NCBI GenBank assembly: GCA_033297075.1 | Contig: MU858098.1 | Span: 62,001-126,000, forward strand | DNA from: Rhypophila decipiens | Lineage: Eukaryota > Ascomycota > Sordariomycetes > Sordariales > Naviculisporaceae | DNA: 64,000 nucleotides | Reading direction: 5' to 3' | Part shown: piece by piece, positions 11,669 to 21,797 of the stretch | Layout of the letters: each line of letters starts with the position of its first letter | Numbering within the stretch: the stretch's first letter is position 1 | Position numbers and translations under genes: made by a program | Notes under the pieces: generated by a model | What the model was told of the DNA's origin: nothing | Database searches by the model: none | Seen by the model: only the letters and a program-made list of their open reading frames with translations

Positions 11669-12315
11669 ATGAAGATGCTCTTCCTTGCCGTTCTCGCTCC
11701 TCTCCTCCAGCTGGCAGCTGCGGCTCCAGCCCCGGGCCCTGCCCCGGCTGCAGAGCTGACATTTCCTCGTGACTTCAACAGCACCGACCTCCTCACCAAG
11801 CGAGGTGATGGCAGCGGTGTACATCTCGTGAATTGCGATGGTTTTGGGGGCGAGGGCACCATCATCCCCCCCAACTCCATGGTTGTTGTACGTATTTCCG
11901 TGGAGTGAAGCAGTGTAGTGATATGCTTCCATGCTAACCACAGACTCACACAGTACTGCCCCAACGATGGAAGCTGCAGCGGCTTCCCCTCGAACGACAA
12001 CAGATGTGTCATGTCCCAGAACTTCCTCTTCACCTGGGAGGGCCAAGCTCAGGCCTGCACGTTCCCTACCGGCGTCCGCTTTGCGTGGTTTGTCAACTCC
12101 AACGCGCAGAGCCAGCCCAACTTTGCTCATGTTGGGTGAGTTGTCTTTTCGAATTTTTTTAGTGTGAATGTGTTGTTGAATATGAGCTGACGACAATTTG
12201 ATGAAACAGAGATGGGGGCAACCAGTTCCGCGCCTATGCAGGCTTCAAGGACGACAAGCATGTCATGTTCAACCAGGGCAGCAGCCCTTGCCGTTCCGTC
12301 TACTACTTCGTCTAA
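11669..12315 (+). CDS. Small secreted protein with Kex2-type propeptide
   Basis: Three exons (11669-11887, 11954-12135, 12210-12315) encode 168 residues. Residues 1-19 are a clear signal peptide (MKMLFLAVLAPLLQLAAA). An Ala/Pro-rich propeptide follows, and LLTKR just before GDGSG is a canonical Kex2 dibasic site. The predicted mature chain starts at Gly and carries six cysteines, which fits three disulfides. It is small, secreted and cysteine-containing, the usual profile of apoplastic or effector-like fungal proteins. I do not recognise the fold. Introns are about 65-75 bases with good GT-AG borders and keep the frame. There is no transmembrane segment or GPI signal. A role in host or microbe interaction would be inference only. 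Confidence 0.75.
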
Positions 12316-13402
12316 GATGTGTGCAAGATGTCGGGTTCTGCAATGATCCTGCGGCTGGAAGCTCAAGACGTACCGGCCGGAAGTGGAAACCCCGAATAAT
12401 GGCCAGCATATGTACAAACGGGAAACGAGAATAATTCTAGACGTGTATCTAAGTACTTGATCCTGAAATATTAGCAGATTTGGTGATCGATTTTGTTGCA
12501 TTCTTCGTTGTCTGTTTGTTTGCCCCTGAATCCATAAAGCTGAACCACCTGAAAATGCGAGGTATCCGCCAAATCATTGGAATGTGATTGCACCGAGAAG
12601 GAACAATGATAATCGCCGCAGGGCAACCACGAGGACCCCCACTGTTAACGGGAATGTCTCATGTCTTGTAACGGTCCATACCGGACCGACAACTGTCTCT
12701 GCAAGCGTCGTGGGGGCGATGAGGTGGACCATCGCTGCTTTGAGGGTATTCCCAACTTTTAGCCATGATGGATAAAACTTGGTGCTACGATTCGAGAAGG
12801 TTACTTTGACTTGATGAAAGAGGTTCCGCAAATGGTCCATATGTACTAGAGCTAAGTTGAAGCGTTACGTTCAACTTGTCAACTAACACTTGATGGGTCC
12901 ATCATGGCAGTACTGCAGTGGATTGTGAATTTTCCGACCCTGAGAAAAATACTGATCAAACAACTCGTTGCAAGAATGAGATTTGATGTGAGGACGAGCA
13001 TTATTCGCTTCCGGTGAGCCGGTTGCACTCATCCCCCCGCGAGAAGCAGACGCAGGCACATTCCAGCCATTCCAGCCACACCGGCAAACATAGCCGGGCC
13101 ATCTGGGGAACCCTGCGAAAACGACATTCCGAGGGAAGGAGCGAGCTACCCTTTAAGTCCATTTCCCCCGACCGATCTTCTTGATGGCTTCGTTTTCCCT
13201 TTTCCTTCTGTAGGCCTAGCATTTCACTCGTTTTGGTGCTGCCTCTCGTCATTCGCTATCCCAATACCAGAGCACTTTTGCTCCAAGTCATTCGCTAATC
13301 TCTACCAAACTAAATCTCATTAATACATCTGGGCAGTTGTTGATCTTTTTTCTGTTTCACGCACCTATTACACTTGCATCTCACCACACAAACCTAGTCG
13401 CC
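12316..13402. other. Intergenic, no gene seen
   Basis: Contains the 3' UTR of the small secreted protein and the promoter of the next gene. An ORF at 13001-13252 (minus) lacks supporting features. Confidence 0.5.
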
Positions 13403-13964
13403 ATGCAGCCTTTTCTCAGCGGCGAGACCACCATGGTCTACCTTTTGACCATTCTCACCTTTCTCTTTCTTGTCGGTGCCGGGATGGACCAACCCACGGA
13501 GGGAGTTCACATTCAGGAGCCGGTCCACGTGGCTCAGCCAGTTCCCAGTAAGTTCACTGTGATCTTTATCTTGGACAGTGTATGATGACTTACACTGCCT
13601 TCTAGCAACATCACCAGTTCCTGCAGCACCAAAGGAGGGGGAGAAGGCCCGGACAGCTCGACCTCGGAACGCTATGGCGAAGGTGACACTCAACCCTCGT
13701 CTCCGAAGCATCCTCATGAGCCGCTCGTTTCTCGTGCATCCAAACTGGCACAAGCACAGCATCTGGAGCGATTGGTCGGTGCAGGGTTGGAACTTTCCTC
13801 TCTGGCGAAGGAACTATTTCGGTCGACAGCAGCAGCCACAATATCAGCCACCGAGGCCGAGAAGGCAAACAATGAGCGGGATTCACAATCGGCCAGCGGC
13901 GTCGATGGGGATGGGCATGATGGGTATAGGTATGACTGGTCCGTTGGTTGCCGTGGCAGCGTGA
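13403..13964 (+). CDS. Hypothetical small membrane or secreted protein, Trp-rich
   Basis: Two exons, 13403-13547 and 13606-13964 (phase-1 intron with a GTAAGT donor), encode 167 residues. The N-terminus has a hydrophobic helix (residues 10-27, VYLLTILTFLFLVGAG) that could be a signal anchor. A Pro-rich stretch follows, then a basic segment (LRSILMSRSFLVHPNWHKHS). Next is a Trp-rich patch, SIWSDWSVQGWNFPLWRRNY. The tail is Gln/Pro-rich and ends in a Met/Gly repeat (MGMGMMGIGM). No domain is recognised. The start ATG has a good CGCC context. The intron is supported because it removes a frame break. The gene itself is moderately likely; its function is unknown. Confidence 0.5.
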
Positions 13965-14924
13965 GCGACATTACATATGGGTTAGGCTGGGTAGGCTTGG
14001 ACCGATTGTTGCGATATTTCCTTTGTCTTTCATCTAACACGGGGTCATGTAAGAATCTGGAGATCTGGAGGAAAGATGTTATTCTTGCAGGGGATGGTTG
14101 AGCAGTGAATAGAGTCTGTAAAAGACTCCTGTAAAATTACGAGGTCAGGAGGTCAGTTAACTAGTTTCCAACAAATACTCACATCTATCATCTTTTCTCT
14201 TGGCCGCCTCGATATTCGCCTACATCACATTGTCAAACTACCCACATTCTGAGCTGAGGCAGGCGGGGTTGCTGCCAGGGAACTGTGTTGCGATTGAAGC
14301 GGCTATAGTGGGCAAGTGCTGCCCTGGCAGGCTGGTCAGAACCGCAGATGTACCGCTGTATGCTTCCATGTACCTTTCTCGCCCGCAGATAGTGCACTCG
14401 ATTTTGGCCCCACTAATCCTCACCAGCTCACAAACTGCACTAACAGCCATTTTAAATCATACCAAGGGAGCCCAAACGGTACTTTGAGCTTCAATTATCG
14501 GCCTCACAACGGCAAGTAGAGCTGCAACGTCGATCCTTCCATCAGACCTCATTCCCACCTTACCTCCTCACCAACATGCCCAGTTGACCGACATCCCCGG
14601 CTCCCGGCGCAAACCTCGGGCTGATCAATGCTACCATCTCCTCGTCTCCACCCCGAATATCGAACATGTTTCGTGCGAAATCTACGAGGGTATTTCCGGA
14701 TGATATTGCCATGCGAGTACGGGGTACCATCACCGGGTAATGGAACCTCAGATACAGGATTCAATCTGCAAGGAACACACGGAAATATTCCAAGAACCGG
14801 GATAATACCCAGCCAACACAATGTTACCGTCTTCTAGAGACAGAAATACATCTCGGCCACCCCTAGAGCGCTGCGGTGCCAATTGTCCTCGACACCGTCG
14901 CCTGAGAAGAATCCAGCTGCCGTC
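13965..14924. other. Intergenic, no gene seen
   Basis: Region upstream of the GH35 gene. The 95-residue frame at 14200 starts with TTG and lacks codon or domain support. I see no RNA gene. Confidence 0.5.
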
Positions 14925-17900
14925 ATGGTTTCGATGATGAAAATCCTTGGACTCATACCCGGAGCAGTTGCGGCGATCGGAGTCGCAGCTCAGGGGGAAC
15001 AGACTTCCCAATGGCCTTTACACGACAACGGGCTCAACAAAGTCGTCGAGTGGGATCACTACAGCTACTTTGTCAATGGCGAACGGCTGTTCGTTTTTTC
15101 TGGAGAGGTAGACCACCATCTGATACACAAATCGAAATCGCTGGTTTTGACCGACGGCTAATTTTGTGATTTTCGCCTAGTTCCACTACTGGAGATACCC
15201 GGTGTAAGCATCGTTGGCATACAGGACCGGTCTTTCATCTTTCTCGGCTAACGCCCGAACACAGGCCAGAGCTATGGAGAGACTTGCTGGAGCAGATCAA
15301 AGCTGCAGGGTATGTCGAGAGAGCGGAGGCTAGGGAGAACAAATCGGAGACAGCATTCTGACCGTTGAGCCTCACAGCTTCAATACGTTTTCCATCTACA
15401 ACCACTGGGGCTACCACAACCCCTCGGAGGGTGTTCTCGACTTTGACACGGGCGCACACAACTTCACCAGCATCATGACACTGGCAAAGGAGATAGGCCT
15501 GTATCTAATTATTCGTCCTGGGCCGTACGTCAACGCCGAAGCTAACGCAGGGGGATATCCTCTTTGGTTAACAACAGGCGAATACGGGAATCTGAGGACG
15601 GACGACCCCAAGTACACTGCCGCGTGGAAGCCTTACTGGAAGCGAGTGTCGGAGATTGTCAAGCCACACTTGATCACGAATGGGGGGAATGTGATTATGT
15701 TTCAGGTAAGCCCAAATGGTCTGCGGTGGTGCATGGATTACTCAAAACGAACGATTCTTAGATCGAAAACGAATTCGGCGGTCAATGGACAAACATAGCG
15801 AAAAGGACACTCGACACACCAAAGGCTAATTACATGCAGTTGCTCCAGGATACATCCAGGGAGAATGGGATTGACGTGCCCCTGAGCCACAACTCTCCTA
15901 ACATGGTTTGGTGACCCTGCTCACAAAGACCGAGGCAAACACGACTGACTGCGCAACAGTTTGGATATTCCTGGTCCAAAGACTTTTCGAACGCGACTGG
16001 AAATGTGGATGTCGTCGGCGTAGACAGCTATCCTTCGTGCTGGAGCTGTAATTTGAGCGAGTGCACGGGGACAAACGGGGAATATGTAGCCTATGTGAGC
16101 TCACAGTCTCGCGAACTGCTATGCGCCATGACTAGCTGACATTGGTTTCCATGTAGCAAGTTGCAGAGTATTATACGTGAGTGGCTATTTGAACTTGGGC
16201 AACCAATGCTTTTGGCTGACCCTCATCACAGATACTTTACGAAGCAGTCCCCGTAAGCGCAAACCCGGCCATCTTGACCACTTGTCTCTAATGCGATACT
16301 AGAACCCAGCCCAACTTCATGCCCGAGTTCCAAGGGGGATCCTACAACCCATGGGGAGGTCCCGAAGGAGGCTGCCCAGGGGACATCGGCCCAGACTTTG
16401 CCAACATGTTCTACCGAAATCTCATTTACCAACGGGTAACCGCGATATCGCTCTACATGGTCTTTGGCGGGACAAACTGGGGGTGGCTTGCGGCGCCAGT
16501 CGTAGCAACAAGCTACGACTACTCGTCGCCAATATCAGAAACCAGGGCCATTGGGAACAAATACTACGAGACCAAACTGCTGACGCTGTTCACTCGAGCG
16601 GCAAAAGACCTCGCTAAGACAGACCGGGTTGGGAATGGGACTGGATACACGGATAATCCAGCCATCACAACAGCTGAGCTCCGCAATCCTGATACGAATA
16701 GCGCATTCTATGTTACCATGCATGCGCACTCGCCTTCTGACACTTTGGAGCTGTTTACTCTGAAGGTCAACACATCCGAGGGGCCTCGTACGTACTGCCT
16801 CGCATACCTAATGTCCTTAAGAAGCTTCGACTGACCAATGTGGCTCCATAGTAACGATCCCGCAGTATGGCAGCAAGATCGCCATCAACGGCCATCAGTC
16901 CAAGATCATCGTGACCGATTACAAGTTGCAAGGCAACAGGACCCTCCTTTACTCGACCGCAGAAATTCTCACCCACGCAGTGATGGACGGAAAAGACGTC
17001 ATTGTAATGTGGGTGCCAAGGGAAGAAACGGGCGAGTTTACTGTCACCAACACGGGTGGATTGGCTTTCGGAATAGGGTCTCCGCTCGAGACGCAGCTTC
17101 CCCCTGCGACAGTAAAGAGATGGCGTGGAGTAAACAACGCAACGGTGGCTTGGACGCCAACTGGTCCCGGAATGACCGTCGCTTATCTCGGAGATGGGAC
17201 GAGGTTCATCCTGATTGACCGGGAAACGGCGTACCGTACATGGGCTCCGACAATCGGCAACAACCCGCTTGCGCCGCTTAATGAGACTGGTACACGGCTT
17301 GCCAATTTCCCAAGTATCTTGGAGAATATCTGAGCTAACAGTTTGTCCAAAAGTTATCGTCCAGGGACCCTACCTCGTCCGTAGCGCCGCAATCAACTAC
17401 GAGAACAAAACGATAATGCTCACGGGAGACATTGAGACAGGCGGACGGATGCTGGTCGTTGCTCCCAAAGGAATCCAGAGCGTACTGTGGAATGGAAGAT
17501 CAGCGACGAGGTTCTATAGCGACTTCCAGATTATGGACACATTCGTCGAGAGTTCTGCGAAGCCCTCCGAGTTCAAGCTCCCTGCTCTCGGGCCCTGGAA
17601 GCACCACGACACTTTGCCCGAGATAGGAGCAGACTACGTTGTCTCCAACGAGACGTGGGTTTGTACGTCACACCATTCTCTCATCAATCAGCCTTGCTAA
17701 CCGTTTGCCGTCTCTATCCACAGCTGCGACCAAAACGACCACCCCCAACAGGATCAAGCCCGCGCCGAACAACCCTGTCCTATTTGTAGACGAATACGCG
17801 ATCCACGTGGGTAATCACATCTTTCGCGCATCATTTCCGACAAGCTCTACCCCGCCTGCCGGCATATTCCTCGACTTGACAGGCGGAAACGCCTTTGGCT

Positions 17901-18739
17901 ACTCGGTCTGGCTCAACTCCAAGTATCTAGGGTCCTACCTCGGCCTGTCATACTCTGGCTCGGGAGCATCGACCTTTTTGTTTCCCAACGCGACTCTCCA
18001 CCCGACAAACTCGAGCCAAGAGAACGTCCTGGTCGTCGTGATGGATAACTCTGGGCATGAGCTACGAGAAGGGGCGACTGACCCAAGGGGCATATACAAT
18101 GCTACATTGCTGGGTCCGTCTGGAAAAGGGTATAGATTCTCGAGCTGGAAGATTGCCGGCACGGCTGGAAGCGCCCTTGGTACCCGGAACCTTGACCCTA
18201 TCCGCGGGCCACTCAACGAGGGCGGGTTATATGCTGAGCGCGTGGGGATGCATTTACCTGGTTATCCAGATGATAGGCCGGGCTGGGCTACGTTGGACAG
18301 TGCCGCCGGGTCGACGACGACCAAACTGGTGGTTTCTAGCCCTGGTATTCGCGTGTTTAGAACAGTCGTCCCGCTCCATGTGCCGAGTGAGCTGGACGTG
18401 TCCATCTCGTTCAGGTTCTCGGTCGACAAGGCTGTCAGTGGAGGCGACCAGGTCAGGGTCTTGTTGTTCGTCAATGGGTACCAGTATGGGCGGTATAACC
18501 CGCACATTGGGAATCAAGTGACATTTCCTGTTCCGCCGGGGATTTTGAACTATGACGGGGAGAACACGGTTGTTGTTACGGTTTGGAATCAGAGAGAAAA
18601 AGAAGGCGATGCTGTCGAGGTTGGTGTCGATTGGGCAGTGGAGTACGCCCATGAGACCAGGGGGAGTGGATATGATGTCAAGACGATTGGAAAGGGGTTG
18701 AGGAGTGGCTGGACAAAGGAGCGGGAGAGGTTCGCCTAA
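14925..18739 (+). CDS. Secreted GH35 beta-galactosidase
   Basis: Hydrolyses terminal beta-D-galactosyl residues. Twelve exons (14925-15107, 15181-15203, 15265-15309, 15378-15705, 15762-15905, 15960-16094, 16157-16176, 16233-16253, 16303-16787, 16852-17289, 17354-17662, 17724-18739) give 1048 residues, the usual length of fungal LacA-type enzymes. A signal peptide occupies about residues 1-22. The (beta/alpha)8 domain shows [34 protein letters not shown] and IENEFGG, with E197 the expected acid/base. FMPEFQGG carries the expected nucleophile E308, and MVFGGTNWG follows. The C-terminal half has the beta-sandwich jelly-roll regions. Many N-x-S/T sites are present. Four exons are only 20-45 bases. 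The ATG at 14925 is preferred because it begins the signal peptide. Family call very secure; individual borders moderately so. Confidence 0.93.
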
Positions 18740-18846
18740 TGTTGAGTGTCGGTGCTATGTGAGCCTTTGCAGGCCGCAGCTTTTGAACTTCTATGTGGAC
18801 TGTTGGGACTCGGATCATGAATGTTAAGTGTTAAAAAAAAGGAATA

Positions 18847-18863
18847 AAAGAAAGAAAGAAAGA
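18847..18863 (+). repeat. (AAAG)n microsatellite
   Basis: Four near-perfect AAAG units between the 3' UTR of the beta-galactosidase gene and the tRNA. Confidence 0.8.
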
Positions 18864-18876
18864 ATGCAAAAAAGTG

Positions 18877-18969
18877 GGGCCTGACCGGGGATTGAACCCG
18901 GGACCTCTCGCATATTCCTAAACCGGTTCAGAACCCAAAGCGAGAATCATACCTCTAGACCATCAGGCC
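18877..18969 (-). tRNA. tRNA-Pro(UGG) with intron
   Basis: On the minus strand the acceptor stem GGCCTGA pairs perfectly with TCAGGCC, and C at 18877 is the discriminator. The anticodon stem CTCGC pairs with GCGAG, and the T arm carries GGTTCAATCC. The loop reads TTTGGG, giving anticodon TGG at 18935-18937. A 21-base intron (18913-18933) interrupts the loop one base 3' of the anticodon, the standard eukaryotic position. Without it the tRNA is 72 bases. The A-box (TGGTCTAGAGG) and B-box are intact, so it is probably functional. Confidence 0.95.
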
Positions 18970-19131
18970 GCTTTTCACTATTGTGTGGATTAGTTGTGGA
19001 AAACGGTTCCAACTTACCCTTTATCTATTGGATTTACTGGTTCCACCACTGGCAGCGGCTCCACAGATTTCCTCATCGGTCAAGCTACGACATACGGGCA
19101 CCAGTCTTCTTATATACTATGACTACTCTTG

Positions 19132-19368
19132 TAAAATAGATGCCTTGATTATCTGGAATAAATGCCTTGACTAGCTGTAAGAAATCCCTTGACTGGACTG
19201 GAATAAATGGCTTAACTGGCTGGAATAAATGCTCTAAATAGTTGGAATAAATGCCTTGGATAGACTAGAATAAATGGCTTAGCTGGGTGGAATAAATGCC
19301 CCGACTGGCTCGAGTAAATGCCTCTGGTCTGGAAAGTCAAAGTGGACCGGTGCCTGCCTGTATATTAG
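19132..19368 (+). repeat. Degenerate 22-bp tandem repeat, copy A of a dispersed element
   Basis: About nine head-to-tail units of 20-23 bases, consensus AATAAATGCCTTGACTGGCT. After the last unit the sequence continues AAAGTCAAA and then TGCCTGTATA. The same units and the same terminal segment recur near 31250-31430. It lies between the tRNA-Pro gene and the 3' end of the peroxiredoxin-like gene. Confidence 0.85.
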
Positions 19369-19386
19369 GCGCCTCAAAATAAGCCA

Positions 19387-20328
19387 TCAAGTTTGGCCTC
19401 TTCCCTCGCCCCGTTTACGCTCCACCGCCAACATGACAGTCTGCTTCTCTTCCTTTCGTTCACGATACACCCTCTCCCGATGGCCTTTTTCGTCCTCCTC
19501 CTCTTCGGCCAAAAGCTCATCGACCCAGTCCAACAGAGTCGTCATATCCAATCTGCGCCTAAAATCAGGTGAGGCCTCCATCAAGTCCATCTTTTTGACT
19601 ATTCCCCGCCCGTCTACCAGCAACGTGCTGGGAACTGATAATACCAGCTCTACCATTTCATCGTCTTGGTCCTCGTAATTCCACAAGGGTAACCCTAGTT
19701 CAGCCCCAACCCAGCTCTCAAAGCCGGCTGATAAAGTATGTCGTTTTATCCTCAGGGTAGATGCCAATCCGAGAGATTGAGCGACTCGGTTTCCCGTGTC
19801 TGACAGGGGCGGAAAATATACCCTGCTGTGTTCGGCTGTCTTGGCCAGATGGGCGGGAGGCTCGGGTGATATGCCGACTATTGCCGCGCCCCGTGCGTCG
19901 AACTCGTCGAGGTGCGATTGTAAGGATGCGAGGACGAGAGAGTCGAAGGGACACCAGCCGCCGTGGTAGAATGTTAGGAGGGCGGGGGAGCCGTGGCCTA
20001 CTAGGGTGTTTATTTGGACGGGGGTATTGGTCACGTCTGGGACTGTGAAATTCGGGAGGGGGTCGCCTGGTTGGATTGTTCTTTTCTTCCTGTTGCTGGA
20101 GGAATTTGACAAGGTTGAAGCGATTTCTGTTATGGTGTTGAGGATTTCGGGCGGTGTGGAGTGGGTGTAGAGTCTTGAGAGGGCTTTTACTTGGGCTGCT
20201 ATGGATGGGGTGTTGTCCGAGTCCATCTTGTGGTGGTGGTGTGAGGCTAGTTTCTTGCAAGTCTTGTGGTGGTGGTGTTGTGGAGGATGGAGAGCATGTG
20301 AATGTGCAAAGACCTCGTTCATGGTCAT
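19387..20328 (-). CDS. AhpC/TSA peroxiredoxin-like protein
   Basis: Single exon, 313 residues. After a Pro-x-Phe entry (GDPLPNFTVPD), the thioredoxin-fold strand LLTFYHGGWCPFDSLVLASL carries Cys126, the likely peroxidatic or thiol residue. Later GAAIVGISPEP and FPPLSDTGNRVAQSLGL match the AhpC/TSA core. Relatives usually have WCPYC, and here the second cysteine is Asp (WCPFD), which suggests one-Cys chemistry. The only other cysteine is C24. The first 35 residues contain two His clusters (HHHH twice). An in-frame ATG at 20226 would remove them and may be the true start. A Glu/Lys/Arg-rich tail of about 50 residues extends past the domain. It is probably cytosolic and its peroxide-reducing role is inferred. 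Confidence 0.8.
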   Translation of the reverse strand: MTMNEVFAHSHALHPPQHHHHKTCKKLASHHHHKMDSDNTPSIAAQVKALSRLYTHSTPPEILNTITEIASTLSNSSSNRKKRTIQPGDPLPNFTVPDVTNTPVQINTLVGHGSPALLTFYHGGWCPFDSLVLASLQSHLDEFDARGAAIVGISPEPPAHLAKTAEHSRVYFPPLSDTGNRVAQSLGLASTLRIKRHTLSAGFESWVGAELGLPLWNYEDQDDEMVELVLSVPSTLLVDGRGIVKKMDLMEASPDFRRRLDMTTLLDWVDELLAEEEEDEKGHRERVYRERKEEKQTVMLAVERKRGEGRGQT

Positions 20329-21797
20329 GGGCGTAGGTAGAGACTAGAGACAACAGGTAGAGACTGAGATGGATTCAAGGTGATAAAACCCTATAGTACG
20401 TAGTGGAAGTCAGAAGCTAAAGATTAACTGCTTGATGTTGGCTATGAGGTTCATCCTTGGTCCCATTTTGTTCGTTTCGTCTAGTTATGTACGTCGAGCT
20501 CATGACGCCAAGTAATCGTTTACACGACACTGCCTTTGTCCAGCTACCTGTGCTTCAGCGCCAGTACACGCGGAAAACATGAATGCACGAGAACACGGGC
20601 ATGTTTCCCAGTTCTCATAACTCATCCGGGATGACGGAGCTGTTGCCCAGTTTCAACCACTTGCCCGAAGCTCGTCATGGAGAATAATTTCACAGTCGTT
20701 ATCTTTTCTTTGTCGAGTAATCTCAAGCTCCGGGCATCATCGAGATGGGTGGTGCTTCTTCTTTGACACTGCGTGCACAGAGCTTCGGGTGTGGATATCA
20801 TGGCGGGCTGAGAACAAAGGAATATGGAAGCTGCCAGAATGCTGGCTTGCTTCCCGCCCACATGGCCAACATGGATTGGCAAACTATGAGCAAGTCCAGG
20901 CACTGAAGGGTATAGCAGATTTGTTGGCTTACTTTTTTATGTCTTGGCCAAGGAAAATGACCTGGTTGACAGCAAGCCACACCTTGAGATGGAAATGGTG
21001 TGAGTACCTCAGGCCTTATGGACAGCCGCAACTTAGGAAGGTGACTAACAACAGACCATACAGGCAAAATGTTGGAAGGATAAACTCGATATATTGGCGA
21101 TATTTCATTGGTGTCATTTATTGACCAGTTCCGTGTCACGAACCGTCTTCACCAGCAAAGTCCCCGAAAAGGGGGTTTGTTTGCTCTAAATATAGGTATT
21201 ACAGGCTCATATGGCAATATCGAGCATGCAAACTCGGCACCTATTTCCTTGACCTCTTTCATATCCACGACACCATGATCGTAAGGAAACAAATATGACT
21301 TGCATCTGTCAGACGCAGACAAAAGCTTGTTACACAGAGATCACCAAGCACATGATGGCATCGTGCAGCACACTGTTGATTCCAGCGTGCACGTGTACTC
21401 CGGACCTCCGACAGTATAGGGGTCCTGGGGTAGCGACGCCGCTCATAACTCCAGCAGATATAGACACGATGAAAACAGGTTATAACTGCGAGCCCCCACA
21501 ACATCACACCATCTTCCCGTTCGTCCTGGACAGGCTGAATGCCCCGTCGTTATTTCGTACCGTCCTCAGCGATCCCCGCGATTAATCTAGACACGCTCTT
21601 TTGCACGCAATAACGATGACCCGGTTATTGGGAAGCCGGTTTGGCAGTTTGGCTGTCGTGATCAGATGCCCTCTTTTACGGACCATGTAATATGTATCTT
21701 ATATGAGCTCATGTCTCCTTTCTCTACGAGGCACTTGAAAGAAAGACCGCGATGGTCAAAAACTCTTGCAGGGGCAAACCGACTCCACCAGCCTGCA
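20329..21797. other. Intergenic, no gene seen
   Basis: About 1.5 kb with small overlapping frames on both strands (for example 20789-21139) and no recognisable protein, RNA or repeat. The right end is the promoter of the Gly/Gln-rich secreted protein. Confidence 0.5.
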
